From assembly GCA_026389845.1 (NCBI GenBank), contig JAPLHB010000131.1, positions 62,001 through 126,000 of the forward strand: DNA of 64,000 nucleotides, given 5' to 3'. The notes beneath the pieces were generated by a model. It saw nothing but the letters and a program-made list of their open reading frames with translations. It was not told the DNA's origin and ran no database searches. The translations under genes were made by a program, and so were the position numbers. Of this stretch, positions 63,028 to 64,000 are shown piece by piece. The stretch comes from Chloroflexota bacterium (GTDB lineage Bacteria; Chloroflexota; Anaerolineae; CG2-30-64-16). The stretch's first letter is position 1; every line of letters begins with the position of its first letter.

Positions 63028-63086
63028 GACGTCCTCCACGTGAAACTGAGCGAACAGAACAACGAATGACAGACGGAACAGAGTCA

Positions 63087-63115
63087 AGTATAGCACATGA
63101 ACGCCGGCATCACAA
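63087..63115 (-). promoter_or_regulatory. Sigma70-type promoter for the YtxH-selenoprotein unit
   Basis: On the minus strand TTGTGA (63115-63110), a 17-base spacer and TATACT (63092-63087). Confidence 0.7.
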
Positions 63116-63161
63116 AGCTCAGTACTGCAAGGTTTTCGTAAGCAACGAGGAGAAAGATCCG

Positions 63162-63170
63162 TGGTATACT
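63162..63170 (+). promoter_or_regulatory. Extended -10 promoter for the small secreted protein
   Basis: TGG-TATACT ending at 63170; no clear -35 is seen at 17 bases. The gene starts at 63212 with AGGAG upstream. Confidence 0.5.
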
Positions 63171-63211
63171 ACGCATAGGAAAAAAGAACTAATCCAGCAG
63201 GAGCAAAGAAT

Positions 63212-63688
63212 ATGAAGCGTCATCTCGTTCTCACCCTCGTTGCACTGGTAATCCTTACGACAGCCCTCGTCCCGGTCGCGCACGCCGAGAGCCAGGGTGC
63301 TGTATTCACTGTCGTCAGCCTGGTCTACGAGGATCAGAACGCAGATGGCGCTTACGGCCTGAGCCTGGCCGGTGTCGAACCCGGCATCGCCAACGTGGCC
63401 GTCAGCATCTACCTGGACAATGCTCCGCTGAACGTTCTCGGCCCAGAAGACAAGCTGTTGGAAACGCAGTCCACCAACACCGAAGGCTACGTCATTTTCG
63501 GCAACGTGCCCCATGGCGCTTACATCCTCCGCACGACCGTCGTGACCAACCTCATTGCCACCACCCCGAGCGTGCAACCGCTGACGCTGACGGGTGAAGC
63601 CCACGGCGCGGCGCTCGAGTGGTTGTTCGGGTGGGCGCCGCGCAGCCAGATGCCGGTCAGGGCGTTCATGCCGATGGTCGGCCGCTGA
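63212..63688 (+). CDS. Small secreted SdrD-like beta-domain protein
   Basis: A 158-residue protein with a clear signal peptide (~1-27, cut after AHA) and one SdrD/carboxypeptidase-regulatory-like domain (~35-145) that starts LVYEDQNADGAYG and contains NTEGYVIFGNVPHGAYIL. It ends VRAFMPMVGR, the same aromatic-x-Pro ending as the giant secreted proteins. A short promoter and a ribosome site (AGGAG) precede it and a strong terminator follows, so it is monocistronic. Function unknown. Confidence 0.75.
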   Translation: MKRHLVLTLVALVILTTALVPVAHAESQGAVFTVVSLVYEDQNADGAYGLSLAGVEPGIANVAVSIYLDNAPLNVLGPEDKLLETQSTNTEGYVIFGNVPHGAYILRTTVVTNLIATTPSVQPLTLTGEAHGAALEWLFGWAPRSQMPVRAFMPMVGR

Positions 63689-63713
63689 CATGTCGGCCCA
63701 GGTTACCTATCCA

Positions 63714-63742
63714 ACGGGGAGCTTGCGCTCCCCGTTTTTTGT
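63714..63742 (+). terminator. Rho-independent terminator
   Basis: AACGGGGAGC-TTGC-GCTCCCCGTT followed by a run of Ts, the strongest terminator in the window. Confidence 0.9.
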
Positions 63743-63768
63743 GCCCCGATTCAAGCGGCTGTTGATTG

Positions 63769-63797
63769 TTGAAAAGCTGTACGGAATGTGGTAGAAT
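63769..63797 (+). promoter_or_regulatory. Sigma70-type promoter for the last gene
   Basis: TTGAAA, a 17-base spacer and TAGAAT. It lies about 60 bases before the ATG at 63858. Confidence 0.7.
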
Positions 63798-63857
63798 CGG
63801 ATCGTGGATGCGCGTGGTTAACTCGCGTAGCTCGATCTTCTTGTGAGAGTGTCGGCC

Positions 63858-64000
63858 ATGACGCGAAGTAAGTCGCTTTACGTTTTCGTCGCTGTCCTTC
63901 TGGCCCTGTTGTGGCCCGAAGCTCAGAGCTTGCGAGCACGTGCGTTCGACGATGGTCTGCGCGACTTGGCGGCGCTCGCTTTCGAAGATCTCAACGGCGA
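63858..64000 (+). CDS. Secreted protein, 3' end outside window
   Basis: The first 47 codons of a gene reading MTRSKSLYVFVAVLLALLWP, a signal peptide, then LAALAFEDLNG, which resembles the LVYEDQNADG motif of the preceding small secreted protein. It is therefore likely another SdrD-like secreted protein. Only the start is present, so the full domain content cannot be given. Confidence 0.6.
   Translation, partial: MTRSKSLYVFVAVLLALLWPEAQSLRARAFDDGLRDLAALAFEDLNG

Noticed and set aside
1-64000. tRNA, rRNA or riboswitch genes
   Set aside because: I saw no cloverleaf, conserved rRNA block or known riboswitch core; short structured RNAs could still be missed by eye.

Overview
The window is a high-GC bacterial segment that I read as Chloroflexota (Anaerolineae/Caldilineae type). 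The grounds are large secreted proteins with long Thr-Pro linkers ending in a short aromatic-Leu-Pro motif, ASP-box (Ycf48-like) and SdrD-like domains, many multi-pass GT-C glycosyltransferases, frequent GTG/TTG starts and ATGA-coupled genes. No rRNA or tRNA was recognised, so the assignment rests on protein style only.

Layout. 1-15.0 kb: a lipid/glycan membrane block. It holds a flippase-like membrane protein, a GT-C gene broken by a repeat, a radical SAM/HpnA-like epimerase fusion, an acyltransferase, three more GT-C enzymes and a hexapeptide acyltransferase. A lower-GC two-gene island (truncated STAND/TPR protein plus asparaginase, 8.28-10.98 kb) interrupts it. 15.0-28.2 kb: three paralogous giant secreted esterase-like proteins, a decayed fourth copy and one GT-C gene. 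28.4-47.5 kb: an exopolysaccharide locus with two methyltransferases, a Wzx-type flippase, two asparagine-synthetase-like paralogues, seven GT-B glycosyltransferases, a C39-like cysteine peptidase, a Wzz-like protein and an O-antigen-ligase-like polymerase. Many of these genes overlap by 4 bases and probably form an operon. 47.6-57.0 kb: a membrane-fused spermidine-synthase-like protein, a type IIG restriction-modification enzyme, a metallophosphoesterase, a LuxR-type regulator and an HtrA-like protease. 57.3-63.0 kb, minus strand: a secreted trypsin-like protease, a PrsW-like membrane protease, a TPR membrane protein, then two genes that each need an in-frame TGA read as selenocysteine (a SelW/Rdx protein and a reductase of the GrdB family) behind a YtxH-like gene. 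The end holds two small secreted SdrD-like proteins.

The most unusual property of the window is its load of short repeats. At least six families of palindromic elements plus heptanucleotide tandem arrays occur both between genes and inside them. Around twenty copies lie in frame in coding sequence, usually at inter-domain linkers or loops. One array has broken a gene, another forms the linker of a gene fusion, and two paralogous glycosyltransferases carry different repeat families at the same linker. The second highlight is the adjacent selenoprotein pair, which a standard gene caller would split or truncate.
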